A DNA stretch of 64,000 nucleotides from Variovorax sp. 679 (GTDB lineage Bacteria > Pseudomonadota > Gammaproteobacteria > Burkholderiales > Burkholderiaceae_C): contig NZ_RXFS01000013.1 of NCBI RefSeq assembly GCF_003952185.1, positions 62,001-126,000 on the forward strand. Direction: 5' to 3'. The notes under the pieces are model-generated. The model did not search any database and was not told where the DNA came from. It saw only the letters and a list, made by a program, of their open reading frames with translations. Below are positions 63,618 to 64,000 of this stretch, piece by piece (within the stretch, counting starts at the first letter, position 1; every line of letters starts with the position of its first letter). Both the position numbers and the translations under genes were made by a program.

Positions 63618-64000
63618 CGGTGCGCCTTGATGGATGCGAGGATGCCCAGCACGAACAGCAGCGCCGCCGCCCACTCGGCGGCCTGGGGCCAGCGGCCGTC
63701 CCAGACGAAGGAATAGAACAGCGCGAACAGCGTCTCGCTGACGATCAGCTGCCCGCACAGGCTGGCGGACAGCCGCTGGCTCGCAACGTTCCAGAGGATG
63801 GTGGCCAGCCACGAAGAGCCGAAGCCGCTCGCCAGCGCGATCCACACGAAGAGCATTCCGTCGGGCTGCGCCTGGAGCGTGGCCACGTCGCTGCCCGCGA
63901 CGGCCCACAGCAACAGGGCCCCCAGGCCGGTCGCCACGCCGAGCCAGTTGGCCCAGTCGGTCGCGTTGAGCTCGGTGTGGCGCTGCAGCCAGGCGGCATT
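63614..64000 (-). CDS. DMT/EamA family transporter, C-terminal part (cut by the window edge)
   Basis: The open frame runs to the right edge of the window without a start, giving about 128 residues, of which the last 107 contain four hydrophobic helices (GLGALLLWAVAG, FVWIALASGFGSSWLATILWNVAS, LIVSETLFALFYSFVW, AALLFVLGILASI). The pattern SQRLSASLCGQLIVSETLFALFYSF is typical of the second EamA repeat of DMT exporters. The N-terminal part lies beyond the window. It is coupled to the thioesterase gene by a 4-bp overlap. Confidence 0.85.
   Translation of the reverse strand, partial: NAAWLQRHTELNATDWANWLGVATGLGALLLWAVAGSDVATLQAQPDGMLFVWIALASGFGSSWLATILWNVASQRLSASLCGQLIVSETLFALFYSFVWDGRWPQAAEWAAALLFVLGILASIKAHR

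Overview
The window is very GC-rich (about two thirds G+C by eye), densely coded DNA with short intergenic gaps and many 4-nt ATGA or TGATG gene overlaps. It reads as chromosome of a soil betaproteobacterium of the Comamonadaceae. Variovorax is my best guess, because of the many LysR regulators, the orphan Bug/TctC-type solute receptors without TctA/TctB partners, and the CaiB/BaiF CoA-transferase cassettes. I see no rRNA, tRNA, CRISPR array, insertion sequence, integrase, att site or replication origin. No gene-free stretch reaches 300 bp. The longest gaps are about 9794-10044 (it holds an 11-bp inverted repeat), 44041-44265 (a sigma-54 promoter and palindromes), 36340-36551 (nothing recognisable) and 49151-49350 (nothing recognisable).

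Layout. 86-5106: an acylase lipoprotein, a histidine phosphatase, the cbpA-cbpM co-chaperone pair and a CueR-like MerR regulator. 5090-9793: two tandem secreted M20 peptidases, the DNA glycosylase Tag and a small DUF4148 protein. 10045-12095: a Bug receptor, a 23-codon apparent Bug remnant and an exported protein of unknown function. 12147-15520: divergent metE and metR. 15536-19519: two membrane or envelope proteins, a LysR regulator, an MFS transporter and a small membrane protein. 19541-25373: a valine/isobutyrate catabolic operon (mmsA, acyl-CoA dehydrogenase, 3-hydroxyisobutyryl-CoA hydrolase, mmsB) with a divergent LysR gene. 25398-31018: a LysR gene divergent from a cassette of DHDPS-family lyase, class V aminotransferase, Bug receptor and D-tartrate-dehydratase-like enolase-superfamily enzyme. 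31101-36339: an aminotransferase, an oddly arranged family III CoA-transferase, scoAB with a PAS-LuxR regulator, and a GNAT enzyme. 36552-41841: a small protein, an ASCH protein, and a CoA-transferase/HMG-CoA-lyase-like/VOC/Bug cassette with a divergent LysR gene.

41863-49150: a Mop protein, an acetaldehyde-type dehydrogenase with DUF779, a sigma-54 activator, a LysR-HTH/nitroreductase fusion coupled to an M24 peptidase, a gamma-glutamylcyclotransferase-like protein and a methyltransferase. 49351-57181: opgD, an FKBP isomerase, the ethanolamine permease and EutBC operon, a periplasmic HAD phosphatase lipoprotein and an AhpD-like protein. 57200-62450: an envelope-modification module of EptA, two PAP2 phosphatases and a QseBC/PmrAB-like two-component system. 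62479-64000: an exported protein, a thioesterase and a DMT transporter cut by the window edge.

How the parts fit. Two regulons can be read from the DNA. First, good sigma-54 -24/-12 elements precede both the aldehyde dehydrogenase and the distant permease-eutBC operon, so the AcoR-like activator may run a split ethanolamine to acetaldehyde to acetate route. Second, a 15-bp site built on TGAA(N7)TGAA lies at the same distance from the -10 elements of the PAP2-PAP2 and eptA transcripts and is repeated in the gap shared with the response regulator gene. This suggests direct control of lipid A/phospholipid modification by that two-component system.
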